Shown piece after piece: positions 38,301 through 42,031 of a stretch of DNA of 42,031 nt. A model generated the notes under the pieces. The model saw nothing but the letters and a program-made list of their open reading frames with translations, did not search any database and was not told where the DNA came from. Source of the stretch: Phoronis australis (Eukaryota; Phoronida; Phoronidae); the NCBI GenBank assembly GCA_002633005.1, contig NMRA01000583.1:221988-264018 (forward strand), given 5' to 3'. Within the stretch, counting starts at the first letter, position 1. Each line of letters starts with the position of its first letter. The translations under genes and the position numbers were made by a program.

Positions 38301-41299
38301 AATGGCGCCGCTGCAAACATAATGAAACCAGGAACCGTTGCAAACGCTTACACGGGAGAAAGGCGCCATCGCCAAACAAAACATTCTGATGGGCCAGAAT
38401 GGCGTTGAATAGACTGATCACAATATACAATGGCTTCCAATCAGTTTTCGTTTGGTACCAAAAATGATGCAAGATAAAAATCCGACCTTTGAATACTTTT
38501 ACGCAGACAGAGGGTTAAATAAATTATAGGAACATCCTCTCGCTTAGTACATTTCATTATAAAAACGTGCTTCAAGAGACATACACCTTTCAAGAAGTGG
38601 TTGCTCAACACCTCGCTTCTTTTTTGTTTCATAGGCGAACAAGACACTGCAGAGTTACGTTACCGGTTTTTGCCGAGAGTACACTAATCACAATTATCAT
38701 GCTTTGGTGTAATAGTATTTTGCAATAAGCCAATAAGGCGGCTACATGTGCGTTGAGCTGATAATGCCTTTGGAACAAGGCACTATGGATCACGCTTAAC
38801 TTGGGACTTTAGGTTCACTTACCAATTTTGATTCTAAGTAAGGTGTAGGGCTATAAACTTTCAAATTATCTTGAAGAGTCTGGAGGAACATGTCGTTTTT
38901 CGCTATTAATTATTCCGCAAACACGACCGCCTTTCCCTCTTCAGATATCTTGAATGACCTCGAGAATCCGTATTTATTGCCAATGTTCGAAAAAGAAAAA
39001 GCGGGACACGTGAACTGAAAATGAGGGACATCTAAACATAAATACCTGTACCAAAAGGCACTTGTGAAATGTTCACCGCAACATCTGAATAAACACCTAT
39101 AGCGTCTTTTTGTTTAGTCGAGCGGGATTCTAATATGGTGACGAGAAAAATAATCATCACACGAGAGTCACCCTCCAGCCGCACTTAACGTGCATAATTT
39201 CATGAACTAATACTTCATTGAAACCTGAAAAGTCCGTGTTTTTAGCAAAAGCGGCAAAAAAATCCCCACCACTTATGTCTACGGTATGACTTTATAAGCC
39301 TGAAAAATCACGTGATTATTTGTGTCACCCATTCTGGGAAACTGAGCGGGGAGTTGTTCGTTTGCAACGGGGTCGCCTTCGGCGTTTATTTCGTTGACGT
39401 CGTCCTAATTTCCAACTACCTTTTGACTGTCGCACGGTGATAGCTGATGTTACGACGGCGCAGTGAGTTAATGTTGGCGCAAGATGTGCAGTCGTTTGCA
39501 TGATTTTGCCGGCGTCACTATCACCGTCATGAATGAAGGTTTATATTTCAGTGTTAACATCGTCAATGTCGCGTTCGAGTTGACAGTGCTGCCATCTTGC
39601 CGATATTGTCCGTATCCGTTTGCTGCTGAAGTTGGCAGGATTGCCATCTTAATTATGTCCCACGTCCTTGTCCTCAGTAGCTACTTCGTTCTCATAGATA
39701 GTTCTGCTTCTTTTAACTTCACCTTTAGGAAAATATTGGCGAAGGAGATGTCAGAAACAATTTGACTCATTAAATTCCAAATGAATTTGTAGATCATATG
39801 TTCTATTTCGTGCACTATTTCTTTTTGGGGAGGGCGAGCTTCAGAGCAAACGAGTCATTCACAAGAGTTTAGTATCGCTGTCGCTTAACACATCCCGTGC
39901 ATTTTTCTATGTAATTGCATTCCGTTACTTTGGAACGATCAACTAAAAATGTACTCCACACGTTTTTATATTATTAGAATTGTATTACATTTAAACAAAA
40001 TGCATTGGCCTTATGTTGCTGTGTTGTCCAGGTCATTGTCTTTAATTGTACTGTATTCTTATTCACCAGGGCTGAGTTGCATAAAGCTTCAACAGTTATC
40101 CGCTGGATGAGTTTGATTGTTGCAAGACGTCAGGTGCATTGTTCAACAGTAACAACGTGACGCGACGTCATTGTTGCTATACGGCGTATAATTTTTATGC
40201 AACTGTGTTATTCTGAGCCCAGTTTTATAGAAGTTATACGCCGTATAGAAACAATGACGTTGCATTATCACGCGTCACTTTGTTATTATTGAACAATGCA
40301 CCCGACGTCACGCAACAATAAAACTCATCCAGCGGATAACTTTTGAAGCTTTATGCAACTCAGCCCTGGTTTGTAGTGCGTTTACACTGTGATTGGATAA
40401 ACAATCAATAGCCGGCGTGCGTACAGTTGACGATAGGACCTACGCTAGGACCTAGCTAAAATCGAGTCAAGGTCACGTGTTCTCATTTAAAATACACCGC
40501 AATATCTCATATAATCTCGCGAAGTCTTGCATTTTAGCGAGGTCCTAGCATTACCTCATTAGTCACGTGCTAGAGTGCCGAAACACAACCATATACATGT
40601 ATATAGAACGATTTATATTCCAGATCTTGCACCGCGAGCTGTAACAAAGGCTTTGTATTCATGAATGGTGAAGCCAAGGGGAAGGAAAAGTTCAGGATCA
40701 CGTGCAGGTTTAGCTCAGGCATATGGAGCGGCAAATTCAGCGAGTGCAGAGGTACATGTAAATGTATTAAACTGAAAACGTACAACAATTGTGATAATAT
40801 CATAATAGGTTGCCTTTATGACATAGAATTGCAAGTACAAGTAGCAGACCCATACAACTTTACCAAATATTTTGAAAACACTGATGGTCACAGAATCGTA
40901 TGTGTACATGTCTAACACTGATGGTCACAGAATCGTATGTGTACATGTCTAACACTGATGGTCACAGAATCATATGTGTACATGTCTAACACTGATGGTC
41001 ACAGAATCGTATGTGTACATGTCTAACACTGATGGTCACAGAATCGTATGTGTACATGTCTAACACTGATGGTCACAGAATCGTATGTGTACATGTCTAA
41101 CACTGATGGTCACAGAATCGTATGTGTACATGTCTAATAATGTGTCATTGCATCACACGTTTCAGAAAGTGTGGACTCCGGTTCAGGGGTACCAGCAGAA
41201 TTGCATGAAGCGAAACAGTACGATCAAAATGCGTCAGCCCAGCTCACTCACAACGCACACGGTGTAATTGCCTTGACCTTGATCCTAGCTCTGTATTGA
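2299..41299 (+). CDS. Spliced gene model: Pro/Thr-rich microexon stalk, two Sushi domains, GPI-like tail (5' end not found)
   Basis: This is a gene assembled from splice signals and reading phase, not one open frame. Up to 19 microexons (2299-30859), each a multiple of three and phase 1 at both ends, encode Pro/Thr/Ser-rich peptides. Four exons follow that encode two Sushi domains, and a terminal exon ends in a hydrophobic tail and TGA at 41297-41299. Junction codons between listed neighbouring exons contain no stop. If all microexons were used, the stalk would be about 187 residues; Sushi 1 is about 66 and Sushi 2 about 69. Sushi domains are extracellular binding modules, and Thr/Pro stalks are usually O-glycosylated, so a cell-surface or secreted recognition role is inferred. 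A signal peptide and any N-terminal domain are missing. The 3' half is firm; use of individual microexons is unproven. Confidence 0.6.
2323..3702. other. No recognised gene
   Basis: No convincing exon was seen. A minus-strand frame at 3389-3772 is open for 127 codons but matches no family I know. Confidence 0.4.
3703..3800 (+). CDS. Possible THAP-domain first exon (orphan)
   Basis: ATG at 3703 opens 32 codons before a potential donor GTAATG at 3801. The peptide has the start of a C2CH THAP zinc finger: C-I-A-I-N-C about seven residues in, then F-T-F-P-K-D-P-E. THAP domains bind DNA and occur in cellular regulators and in P-element-like transposases. The second half of the finger (Trp, C-x2-H) was not found nearby. 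It may be a pseudo-exon or transposon remnant, or the next exon may lie beyond recognition. Confidence 0.35.
3801..4837. other. No recognised gene
   Basis: A 176-codon frame at 3849-4379 overlaps another open frame and shows no domain, signal or codon pattern that I recognise. Confidence 0.35.
4790..5371 (+). repeat. Dispersed repeat, copy 1, with internal 395-bp duplication
   Basis: From about 4838 the sequence matches 19311-19864 with only scattered differences. Inside it, the block around 4700-4870 recurs in diverged form at about 5095-5270 (ATGCACCG... AAGGTCA... AAGGAATTC...), so it looks like a decayed satellite or transposon with tandem subunits. Both copies share a short open frame (5183; 19679), probably by chance of the shared repeat. 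Confidence 0.7.
5372..6759. other. No recognised gene
   Basis: One speculative first exon (5926-6008) is described in the findings. A CGCATGCGC word near 6253 resembles an NRF1-type site but stands alone. Confidence 0.35.
6760..8290 (+). pseudogene. BEL/Pao LTR-retrotransposon gag-protease fragment
   Basis: The first frame (6760-6975) carries the F-S-G-D-P-L-T-Y-R-R-F motif typical of BEL/Pao Gag (DUF1759-like). A frameshift near 6960 separates it from the second frame (7001-7990). There, Gag continues into three zinc-knuckle-like motifs between about residues 181 and 245: C-x2-C-x4-H-x4-C twice, then C-x2-C-x3-H-x4-H. The protease begins with F-L-D-P-G-S near residue 306 (usual form D-S/T-G-S). 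An in-frame TAA at 7988-7990 precedes 95 more protease-like codons ending G-P-S-G-S-P-L at a TAG. Reverse transcriptase, integrase and clear LTRs were not found. This is a truncated, inactive relic. Confidence 0.85.
8728..9100. repeat. Diverged tandem repeat, about 195-bp period
   Basis: GGCGAAAACCGACTAAATTTCGGTC at 8728 recurs as GGCGAAAACTGACTTAATTTCGGTC near 8923, each followed by GGTCATAAAACG- or CATGAAACGG-like words. A shorter duplication (TTCTTGTATCTACGRAACTA) occurs at about 8440 and 8532. Confidence 0.45.
9113..10065. mobile_element. hAT-like non-autonomous DNA element (ends CAGTGGTGGATCTAGG / CATAGGCGGATTTAGG)
   Basis: The left end CAGTGGTGGATCTAGG and the reverse complement of the right end CATAGGCGGATTTAGG match at most positions and are followed by G-rich subterminal tracts. 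This resembles the CAGTGGCGGATC ends of a widespread hAT-like family. There is no transposase and no matching 8-bp target duplication, so the copy is old. Confidence 0.45.
9345..9420 (-). tRNA. tRNA-like sequence (pseudo-tRNA or SINE head)
   Basis: On the minus strand this 76-nt segment has an A-box-like TGGTGCAGTGGTAAAGC and a B-box-like GAGTTCGAGTC. Its ends TGCAAT and ATTGCA pair. The T stem is poorly paired and no anticodon could be assigned, so it is probably not a functional tRNA. Confidence 0.35.
10066..11299. other. Intron-like sequence apart from the 10501 microexon
   Basis: Nothing else recognised. Confidence 0.35.
10501..10521 (+). CDS. Microexon, 21 bp, peptide PNTTQL
   Basis: The segment lies between AAGCTCAG and GTACGG, is 21 bp long and is phase 1 to phase 1. 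The donor-side flank GTACGGCAACAAC resembles the flank of the exon at 30258-30311 (GTACAGCAACAAC), suggesting common origin. It contains an N-T-T glycosylation sequon. The polypyrimidine tract is weak. Confidence 0.4.
   Translation, partial: HQTRHN
11300..11350 (+). repeat. Short Pro/Thr-coding tandem repeat (about 12-bp unit)
   Basis: Four imperfect copies of a 12-bp CTCCAACGCCCC-like unit read Thr-Pro-Pro-Pro on the plus strand, matching the stalk composition. No good acceptor precedes it, so it is not called an exon. Confidence 0.5.
11889..11905 (+). pseudogene. Degenerate type A microexon copy
   Basis: The sequence after ATTCCAG ends in AGTACAA|GTAAATTG like the type A microexons, but it is 17 bp rather than 30 and reads TAG in phase 1. 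The flanks still match the type A flanks (GAAATGCTTTCAAAACATTTC). It marks the left edge of the recognisable array. Confidence 0.5.
12066..12095 (+). CDS. Microexon type B, 30 bp, peptide TPSPPRPRT
   Basis: TTTTCAG precedes and GTAAGTTC follows a 30-bp phase 1-1 exon encoding TPSPPRPRT. The same sequence recurs at 14394-14423 in the 2,328-bp duplicate. Confidence 0.65.
12638..12673 (+). CDS. Microexon type B with two possible donors (30 or 36 bp), TPSPPRPST(ST)
   Basis: The acceptor is ATTTTCAG. The usual end at 12667 is followed by GTACAT, a weak donor. A 6-bp insertion places the strong donor GTAAGTTC at 12674, giving a 36-bp exon that still keeps phase 1. Either choice stays in frame and adds or omits two codons (Ser, Thr). 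The long form ends in T, so a direct join to the first Sushi exon, which starts AA, would create TAA. Confidence 0.6.
14207..14236 (+). CDS. Microexon type A, 30 bp, peptide TPILQNSST
   Basis: CATTTGCAG precedes and GTAAATCG follows. The exon is phase 1-1 and encodes TPILQNSST, with an N-S-S glycosylation sequon. The first ten and last seven bases equal those of type B exons, so A and B are paralogues. It pairs with the B exon 187 bp downstream. Confidence 0.6.
14394..14423 (+). CDS. Microexon type B, 30 bp, TPSPPRPRT (duplicate of 12066-12095)
   Basis: It is identical to the exon at 12066 with the same TTTTCAG acceptor and GTAAGTTC donor, shifted by exactly 2,328 bp. Confidence 0.6.
14966..15001 (+). 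CDS. Microexon type B, two possible donors, TPSPPRPST(ST) (duplicate of 12638-12673)
   Basis: It is identical to 12638-12673, including the 6-bp insertion and the two in-frame donor choices after 14995 and 15001, shifted by 2,328 bp. Confidence 0.55.
16535..16564 (+). CDS. Microexon type A, 30 bp, TPILQNSST
   Basis: The exon and its acceptor are the same as at 14207-14236, with a GTAAATCG donor. It is the A member of an A-B pair whose B exon starts 187 bp later. Confidence 0.6.
16722..16751 (+). CDS. Microexon type B, 30 bp, TPSPPRPST
   Basis: The exon lies between ATTTTCAG and GTAAGTTC and is phase 1-1. Relative to the copy at 12066 it has CGA to CGC (silent Arg) and AGG to AGT (Arg to Ser). 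Confidence 0.65.
18286..18315 (+). CDS. Microexon type A, 30 bp, TPILQNSST
   Basis: The acceptor is ATTTGCAG and the donor GTAAATTG. The exon bases are identical to the other TPILQNSST copies although the flanks have diverged. Confidence 0.6.
18474..18503 (+). CDS. Microexon type B, 30 bp, TPIPPRPST
   Basis: The exon lies between ATTTTCAG and GTAAGTTC, phase 1-1. It encodes TPIPPRPST, intermediate between the A (TPI-) and B (-PPRPST) types. This supports descent of A and B from one exon. Confidence 0.65.
19311..19866 (+). repeat. Dispersed repeat, copy 2, embedded in the microexon array
   Basis: It replaces part of the unit between the CCCAC(A/G)A and GATATTGTA landmarks that are contiguous with other intron sequence in sister units. 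It is similar to 4838-5371 and carries an extra GGTCATTTGGTGCACCCATG-type duplication. Confidence 0.75.
20315..20344 (+). CDS. Microexon type A, 30 bp, SPILQNSST
   Basis: The acceptor is ATTTGCAG and the donor GTAAATCG. ACA has become TCA, giving Ser in place of Thr at the first full codon; the composition stays Ser/Pro/Thr. Confidence 0.6.
20503..20532 (+). CDS. Microexon type B, 30 bp, VPIPPRPST
   Basis: The exon lies between ATTTTCAG and GTAAGTTC, phase 1-1. It encodes VPIPPRPST and is the B partner of the A exon 188 bp upstream. Confidence 0.6.
20842..21884 (+). mobile_element. 5'-truncated LINE insertion with RNase H domain (pseudogene)
   Basis: The array unit reading CACGTGTACTGTG|TACGTGTATATGC in sister copies is split here by about 1,040 bp. 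The insert encodes an RNase H domain: V-A-T-D-G-S-F (first Asp), A-R-M-E-F-E-A (Glu), F-A-T-D-S (second Asp), and P-G-H-A-G-V-S-I-N-E-R-A-D (last His/Asp). The frame is then lost near 21540-21560, and the C-terminal part continues in another frame to 21848. The end carries a GGTATTACA direct repeat, like the simple-repeat tails of some LINEs. Reverse transcriptase is absent through 5' truncation. RNase H after RT is a feature of I-like LINE groups. Confidence 0.8.
23087..23116 (+). CDS. Microexon type A, 30 bp, TPILPSSSK
   Basis: A strong pyrimidine tract and TTTTTCAG precede 30 bp and a GTAAGTTG donor. It encodes TPILPSSSK, a diverged type A exon with phase 1-1. Confidence 0.65.
23277..23306 (+). 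pseudogene. Type B microexon with lost donor (TPSPPRPSK)
   Basis: The acceptor ATTTTCAG is intact and the exon still reads TPSPPRPSK in phase 1. However, the base after the exon is T, so the donor reads TTAAGC where sister copies have GTAAGT. Splicing out of this exon is probably abolished, so it would be skipped. A sequencing error is possible. Confidence 0.55.
23858..24674. other. Unidentified insertion within an array unit
   Basis: Unit sequence stops after TTTTGACGATTTC and resumes with TTTCTTTTGTCACATACTAC. About 820 bp of unrelated DNA lies between. No terminal repeats or coding motif were recognised. Confidence 0.4.
24917..24952 (+). CDS. Microexon, 36 bp, TTAPIRPGPDK
   Basis: ATTTCCAG precedes and GTAAGTTG follows. 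The exon is 36 bp, phase 1-1 and encodes TTAPIRPGPDK. Upstream sequence (CAGTCACGCAGGAATTTCAT) matches the flank of type A exons, so it is a lengthened type A paralogue. Confidence 0.65.
25124..25207 (-). mobile_element. Short retroelement 3' end with (CAGAAA)n tail, copy 1
   Basis: Read on the minus strand, it runs from CATTGCGTGCGATACTGGAAG through TGCCTACCCTCTGACGTCAC into CAGAAACAGAAACAG. It is nearly identical to the copy at 25382-25472 in the same orientation. The hexamer tail suggests LINE or SINE retrotransposition. Confidence 0.55.
25382..25472 (-). mobile_element. Short retroelement 3' end with (CAGAAA)n tail, copy 2
   Basis: This is the second copy, with a longer hexamer tail. Both could encode the same short Pro/Lys/Gln-rich C-terminus, so they may be 5'-truncated ends of one LINE family. 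Confidence 0.55.
25483..25686 (+). pseudogene. LINE RNase H remnant (C-terminal part)
   Basis: One frame reads Y-I-P-G-H-C-G-I-S-F-N-V-K-A-D-E-L-A-G and continues S-A-D-V to a TGA at 25684. This is the last conserved block of an RNase H domain and resembles the region at 21495-21620, including the downstream S-A-D-V. The catalytic first half is missing. Confidence 0.7.
25687..27140. other. Intron-like DNA with array remnants
   Basis: The AATGAGCGGGAATCTTTTCCAC segment at 25683 and TACTTGATACGAAAAAGACCCG near 25923 are decayed pieces of the array intron. The rest is unrecognised. Confidence 0.4.
27141..27158 (+). CDS. Microexon, 18 bp, PTPRG
   Basis: The exon lies between TTCCATTGCAG and GTAAGTAA. 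It is 18 bp, phase 1-1, and encodes P-T-P-R-G plus split codons. Its flanks are not obviously related to the array units. Confidence 0.55.
27240..27345. repeat. Imperfect (CTG)n trinucleotide tract
   Basis: The tract is dominated by GCTGCTG with TTC, GAT and TAG interruptions, and lies in the intron after the 27141 microexon. Confidence 0.85.
27441..28244. mobile_element. Candidate TIR element, 804 bp, flanked by GTATA
   Basis: The left end GGGGACCTAAAGTCGTGAA is inverted at the right end as TTCACGACTTTAGGGC and CTCACGACTTTAGGGCC. GTATA occurs immediately outside both ends (27436-27440; 28245-28249). A further inverted copy of the motif sits at about 27643. No transposase was seen. Confidence 0.4.
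28390..28660. repeat. Degenerate GGTCCGAAGGGCC-type repeat cluster
   Basis: Words such as GGTCCAAAGGGCCAATAGTC, CCGAAGGATCGGTAGTC, GGTCCGAAGAGCC and CCGAAGGG recur. They look like the subterminal part of a decayed element. Confidence 0.4.
28661..30257. other. No recognised gene
   Basis: A 135-codon minus-strand frame (28844-29251) is open but has no domain I recognise; the rest is AT-rich intron-like DNA. Confidence 0.35.
30258..30311 (+). CDS. Microexon, 54 bp, Pro-rich (LGGIVKPPSTLPIPIQK)
   Basis: TTTGTTTACAG precedes and GTACAG follows. The exon is 54 bp, phase 1-1, and encodes 17 full codons rich in Pro, Ile and Thr. The donor is weaker than in the array copies. The intron start resembles that of the exon at 10501. 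Confidence 0.5.
30842..30859 (+). CDS. Microexon, 18 bp, PPKVP, last before the Sushi exons
   Basis: CAACTACAG precedes and GTAAGTTC follows. It is phase 1-1 and encodes PPKVP. The downstream intron start is similar to that of type B copies (GTAAGTTCATGT...). The terminal A joins AA of the Sushi exon at 33272 to form a Lys codon. Confidence 0.6.
31625..33000 (-). pseudogene. LINE reverse transcriptase fragment, C-terminal half
   Basis: Read on the minus strand, the fragment has the RT catalytic box F-V-D-D in P-P-C-R-A-F-V-D-D-L (32874-32885). The thumb-like region follows with K-Y-V-G-K-S-Y, L-P-G-R-L-Q-V-W-C-Y-Q-F and R-K-W-L-G-V-P. The C-terminus has a C-x2-C-x7-H-x4-C knuckle and ends at TAA 31625-31627. 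Lesions are frame changes near 32855 and 32740 and in-frame stops at 32294-32296 and 31886-31888. The 5' part is missing. It lies antisense in the intron before Sushi 1. Confidence 0.85.
33272..33341 (+). CDS. Sushi domain 1, first half (exon, phase 1 to 2)
   Basis: The 70-bp exon lies between TTAATTTTAG and GTAAGTTA. It enters in phase 1 and leaves in phase 2. It encodes a stretch starting Q-C-V-V-P-E-N and holding a second Cys (L-S-C-T), the first two cysteines of a Sushi/CCP domain. A phase-2 intron inside the domain is a common arrangement for split Sushi domains. Its partner is 35307-35434. Confidence 0.7.
33490..34430. mobile_element. Foldback-like element with long imperfect inverted arms
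   Basis: The sequence around 33520-33690 (GAGTAAA...GCCGGTGTTGGAAA...) aligns with the reverse complement of about 34240-34430 (TTTCCAACACCGGTAAA...TTTACTC). Matching blocks extend outward through CAAATAAAAC, GATC and AAAGCTGT. Arms are about 170 bp or longer at moderate identity. The outer ends are unclear. Confidence 0.45.
35307..35434 (+). CDS. Sushi domain 1, second half (exon, phase 2 to 1)
   Basis: The 128-bp exon lies between TTTTTTCAG and GTAATG. It encodes R-C-A-A-S-C early on, then T-E-C-R-F, the G-T-W signature and the final S-E-C-T. With the previous exon this gives six cysteines, the pattern of selectin-type CCP modules rather than the common four-cysteine form. It leaves in phase 1, so the whole domain is a frame-neutral 1-1 module of about 66 residues. 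Confidence 0.8.
35435..37761. other. Intron between the Sushi domains
   Basis: No exon recognised. It contains an interrupted CA-rich stretch (see 37130-37180). Confidence 0.5.
37130..37180. repeat. (AC)n-rich microsatellite
   Basis: CCCACACACACACACACACA followed by AAACAAACACACACGCACGCG; interrupted AC repeats inside the intron. Confidence 0.85.
37762..37840 (+). CDS. Sushi domain 2, first half (exon, phase 1 to 2)
   Basis: The 79-bp exon lies between TTTCTGTTTCAG and GTATGT. It encodes K-C-K-K-P-F followed by G-V-D-R-V-D-C-E-H-S, the first two cysteines of a Sushi domain. It is phase 1 in and 2 out, exactly as in Sushi 1, showing a duplicated two-exon module. Confidence 0.75.
37841..40065. 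other. Intron inside Sushi domain 2 (first part)
   Basis: No exon recognised. A 93-codon frame at 39484-39765 lacks any known domain. Confidence 0.45.
40066..40369. mobile_element. MITE with about 145-bp terminal inverted repeats
   Basis: CCAGGGCTGAGTTGCATAAA at the left is exactly inverted at the right (TTTATGCAACTCAGCCCTGG). Pairing continues through TTATCCGCTGGATGAG, GTGCATTGTTCAA and CTATACGGCGTATAA to a short central loop near 40200-40230. The element is about 304 bp with no coding capacity. I could not identify a target-site duplication. Confidence 0.85.
40624..40751 (+). CDS. Sushi domain 2, second half (exon, phase 2 to 1)
   Basis: The 128-bp exon, the same length as its counterpart in Sushi 1, lies between TATATTCCAG and GTACAT. 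It encodes S-C-T-A-S-C-N-K-G-F, then F-R-I-T-C, the G-I-W core tryptophan and S-E-C-R. The pattern matches selectin-like Sushi modules closely. The reading frame stays open into the intron and minisatellite, but the GT donor and phase fit the terminal exon. Confidence 0.85.
40878..41136. repeat. Minisatellite, exactly 7 copies of a 37-bp unit
   Basis: Seven copies span 259 bp. The only difference I see is G to A in the third copy. Each unit starts ACACTGATGGTCACAGAATC and ends GTACATGTCTA, so every junction reads CTAAC. It fills most of the last intron (40752-41165). Confidence 0.95.
41166..41299 (+). CDS. Terminal exon: linker and hydrophobic GPI-anchor-like C-terminus
   Basis: The exon follows ACGTTTCAG, enters in phase 1 and ends at TGA 41297-41299. 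It encodes about 43 residues: an acidic, Ser/Gly-containing linker beginning S-V-D-S-G-S-G, a possible N-A-S sequon, and a final hydrophobic stretch G-V-I-A-L-T-L-I-L-A-L-Y directly before the stop. A short hydrophobic tail with no cytoplasmic basic residues is typical of a GPI-attachment signal. The 12-residue length is short, so a weak tail without anchoring is possible. This is the 3' end of the coding region. Confidence 0.65.
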
Positions 41300-42031
41300 T
41301 GGCAAGCACTGGCTTCAGTGGTCGACGAGTTCATAGACAGCGATAGCGAAACTTACATTCAAAGAAACTAATAGAACAATACAATTAATAGAACTCTTTA
41401 CTAGTTGTGTTGCTTGAAACATGATTCGGTCATTCTACGCCAGGGAGGTGGAACGAACTGAACATTTCAACAGATTCTGTCCTCCGGAGGTAACATCTGA
41501 AGTCCTTTGTTTTGAATTCGTTCCACCTAATTCGGACGTTTTTTTATATGTTTAGCTTCATAACAACTGCGGACATTCTGCGTTGGAATATTGTCCTAAT
41601 CACTTAGTGCCATAAAGAGGAGGTAATATCTCTGATATTATTTTCGACGAAAACCTATAATCACCAGGTAGAAACTGTTTGATAACTATTCAACCTACTA
41701 AGATCGAGGGACTCAGTTCAACGGTATAACAGGTGTCAAAGCAAAACAGACGCAGGACGGTATATTTCATTAAAAATGCTATAAACGTTGCGGGTGTATG
41801 CCTTTGAGACAGGGAGTCCGTTTTCTTAAAGTCACTATTTCCTTTACTTTCGCCTGCTTAGATCACAAATTGAGCTTTGCCAATCGAAAGATATCACTAA
41901 AATTAACTCTTTTCGTAAATTACAGCCATGTACATACTCTCGTTATTTTACTATAAATTTTTTAAATTTATAAAAAGTGGGCGGACCTTCAGCCAAACCT
42001 CATTATTTATGCGGGGTTGCCAGTGGAGAGA
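41300..42031. other. 3' flank of the Sushi gene
   Basis: Probable 3' UTR followed by intergenic sequence; no further exon recognised. Confidence 0.4.
41769..41774 (+). promoter_or_regulatory. Possible polyadenylation signal ATTAAA
   Basis: ATTAAA lies about 470 bp after the stop codon of the terminal exon. No AATAAA was seen between the stop and the window end. It is a common hexamer in AT-rich DNA, so support is weak. Confidence 0.25.

Noticed and set aside
40661-40915. Open frame continuing past the Sushi 2 exon into the minisatellite
   Set aside because: A GT donor at 40752 in the correct phase, and a fitting terminal exon at 41166, explain the data better. The 37-bp unit cannot keep a frame.
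1-42031. CRISPR arrays, operons, bacterial promoters
   Set aside because: The tandem repeats lack a repeat-spacer structure, and the sequence is clearly eukaryotic.

Overview
The window looks like nuclear DNA of an invertebrate animal, probably marine. It is AT-rich and intron-rich, with GT-AG splice signals, long TG/AC microsatellites, frequent TACATGTA-type words, and decayed retrotransposons and DNA transposons of several classes. No prokaryotic gene organisation is present. I cannot name the species. Two six-cysteine, selectin-like Sushi domains are compatible with a deuterostome but do not prove it.

The main content is one plus-strand gene running through most of the window. Its 3' end is well supported: two Sushi (CCP) domains, each split over two exons by a phase-2 intron (33272-33341 + 35307-35434; 37762-37840 + 40624-40751). 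A terminal exon (41166-41299) follows, encoding a short linker and a hydrophobic C-terminus that resembles a GPI-anchor signal. Upstream lies a long series of microexons of 18 to 54 bp. Every one is flanked by AG and GT (one has lost its donor), every one is a multiple of three, and every one is phase 1 on both sides. They encode Pro/Thr/Ser-rich peptides such as TPSPPRPST, TPILQNSST, PTPRG and PPKVP. The predicted product is a secreted or surface-anchored protein with an extendable, mucin-like, alternatively spliceable stalk below or beside two Sushi domains. No signal-peptide exon was found, so the 5' end is unknown.

Layout: 1-2298, no recognised gene, with a TG microsatellite beside a 101-bp near-perfect palindrome. 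2299-2322, first candidate microexon. 3703-3800, possible orphan THAP exon. 4838-5371, dispersed repeat. 6760-8290, broken BEL/Pao gag-protease fragment. 8728-9100, diverged tandem repeat. 9113-10065, hAT-like non-autonomous element carrying a tRNA-like segment. 10501-10521, candidate microexon. 11889-24952, tandem microexon array with an almost perfect 2.33-kb duplication, a captured dispersed repeat and a LINE RNase H insertion. 25124-25686, short LINE-derived fragments. 27141-30859, three more microexons with a TIR element between them. 31625-33000, minus-strand LINE reverse transcriptase pseudogene. 33272-41299, Sushi and anchor exons, with introns holding a foldback element, a 304-bp MITE and a 7 x 37-bp minisatellite. 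41300-42031, 3' flank.

Interpretation: the stalk appears to have grown by duplication of intron-microexon-intron cassettes. Because all cassettes are frame-neutral, copy number and splicing choice could change stalk length without breaking the downstream Sushi domains. This is inferred from sequence alone; RNA evidence would be decisive.
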